5,645 nucleotides of DNA from Desulfurococcales archaeon (GTDB taxonomy: Archaea; Thermoproteota; Thermoprotei_A; CAZTBM01; SZUA-1508). This document shows positions 5,144 through 5,645 of the stretch, piece by piece. The stretch covers positions 1 to 5,645 of the forward strand of contig DQVH01000117.1 of assembly GCA_015661855.1 (NCBI GenBank). Reading direction: 5' to 3'. The notes under the pieces were generated by a model. It was not told the origin of the DNA. It did no database searches and saw only the letters and a list, made by a program, of their open reading frames with translations. Every line of letters starts with the position of its first letter. Positions within the stretch are counted from its first letter, which is position 1. Made by a program: the position numbers and the translations under genes.

Positions 5144-5645
5144 TTGAGTATCCATGGTGTACTTAGTATACTTAATGTATACTTTAAAGTTATCATTGGG
5201 CATAGAGTTTACATACCATTCCTTATCACGTTTATGGCTGTTTCAGCAATAGTATCACTACTAATATCAACCATCAACTATGTTGATTACGAAGCTAACA
5301 TTATTACACGTAAACTAGTTGGCATAGGATATAAGTATCCAACACTCTATGTGCTTAATGATAGTACTACTTGTAGAGTTAAACCTGCTCTATGTATAGT
5401 AGGTGATAGGTTAAAGTTTAACCATCATAGTGTAAATGTTATGGTAGCATACATTAACGTAAACCACTATAATGATAAACTTGCTACAATACTTAGACTT
5501 AGAGTAAAAGCTTACCCAGACTACTTATCTGTAGGCTATACTATTGCTGAAAAACTTAACTTAGCTAGGGGGGCTAGTGTAAAGCTTTCAAGTACAGGTA
5601 AAATTTACACTGTTAAGAGTATTCATAGAACAAATACTATCCTAG
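5144..5645 (+). CDS. N-terminal part of a membrane protein, probably an FtsX/MacB-like ABC transporter permease (runs off window)
   Basis: An open frame of 167 full codons plus one base continues past the window end. TTG 5144 is the first possible start after an in-frame TAG at 5138-5140; the next is ATG 5234, which would remove the region before the membrane. Seen: a short cytoplasmic start (VLSILNVYFKVIIGHR, residues 6-21), one transmembrane helix about 22-44, then a mainly beta extracellular segment. Residues 129-163 (SVGYTIAEKLNLARGASVKLSS, then GKIYTVKSIHRT) match the periplasmic core of MacB/FtsX permeases, where an x-x-LAxxLgl-xxGd-xvxl stretch precedes a G-k-x-x-V-x-gI strand. The HR before the helix also fits that family. 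Cys77 and Cys84 could form a disulfide outside the cell. The three C-terminal helices and any ATPase partner would lie beyond the window. It is divergent from the PHP surface enzyme gene. Firm as a membrane-protein gene, moderate as FtsX/MacB-type. Confidence 0.72.
   Translation, partial: MSIHGVLSILNVYFKVIIGHRVYIPFLITFMAVSAIVSLLISTINYVDYEANIITRKLVGIGYKYPTLYVLNDSTTCRVKPALCIVGDRLKFNHHSVNVMVAYINVNHYNDKLATILRLRVKAYPDYLSVGYTIAEKLNLARGASVKLSSTGKIYTVKSIHRTNTIL
5165..5183. repeat. Inverted repeat AGTATAC-5-GTATACT
   Basis: Two 7-base arms in perfect inverted order separated by TTAAT, within codons 8-14 of the permease-like gene if it starts at 5144. It may be an operator extending into the coding region, an RNA hairpin near the start codon, or chance in AT-rich DNA. 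Confidence 0.35.

Overview
The window looks like AT-rich chromosomal DNA from a hyperthermophilic crenarchaeote, possibly of Desulfurococcales or Thermoproteales type; this assignment is inference. The signs are heavy use of ATA (Ile), AGA/AGG (Arg) and GTA codons, TTG starts, purine-rich TATA-box style promoters (TTATAA, TTTAAATA, TTTATA), purine-rich ribosome binding sites, T-tract terminators, and a cell-surface protein with a Thr-rich stalk and C-terminal membrane anchor. There is no rRNA, tRNA, CRISPR array or insertion sequence.

Layout. (1) Positions 1-1526 (+) hold the 3' part of a BtpA-family TIM-barrel gene and, overlapping it by 4 bases, a complete PfkB/ribokinase-family sugar or nucleoside kinase. 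The overlap suggests a two-gene metabolic operon. (2) Positions 1527-2191 (+) hold a promoter-like region, a possible 43-codon basic small ORF, and an overlapping 138-residue gene. The latter resembles clan AA retropepsin-like aspartic proteases but has Asn-Ser-Gly where the catalytic Asp-Thr/Ser-Gly is expected. (3) Positions 2192-2321 form a short convergent gap with T-tract terminators for both strands and an unexplained TATA-like box. (4) Positions 2322-4967 (-) encode an 881-residue secreted, membrane-tethered PHP/CehA-McbA-type metallohydrolase: signal peptide, beta-rich domain, two carboxypeptidase-regulatory-like repeats, PHP domain with complete metal-ligand motifs, Thr-rich stalk, C-terminal transmembrane anchor. 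(5) Positions 4968-5143 are a divergent promoter region. (6) From 5144 (+) an open frame runs off the end of the window. It starts with TTG and encodes the N-terminal part of a membrane protein that resembles an FtsX/MacB-type ABC transporter permease.

The BtpA and PfkB products probably act in one intracellular pathway, substrate unknown. The surface PHP enzyme is divergent from the permease-like gene and may share a regulatory region with it, so a link between extracellular hydrolysis and membrane transport or export is conceivable but unproven. No clearly new multi-gene system is demonstrated. The most distinctive items are the retropepsin-like protein lacking the catalytic Asp with its overlapping upstream small ORF, and the stalked surface PHP enzyme.
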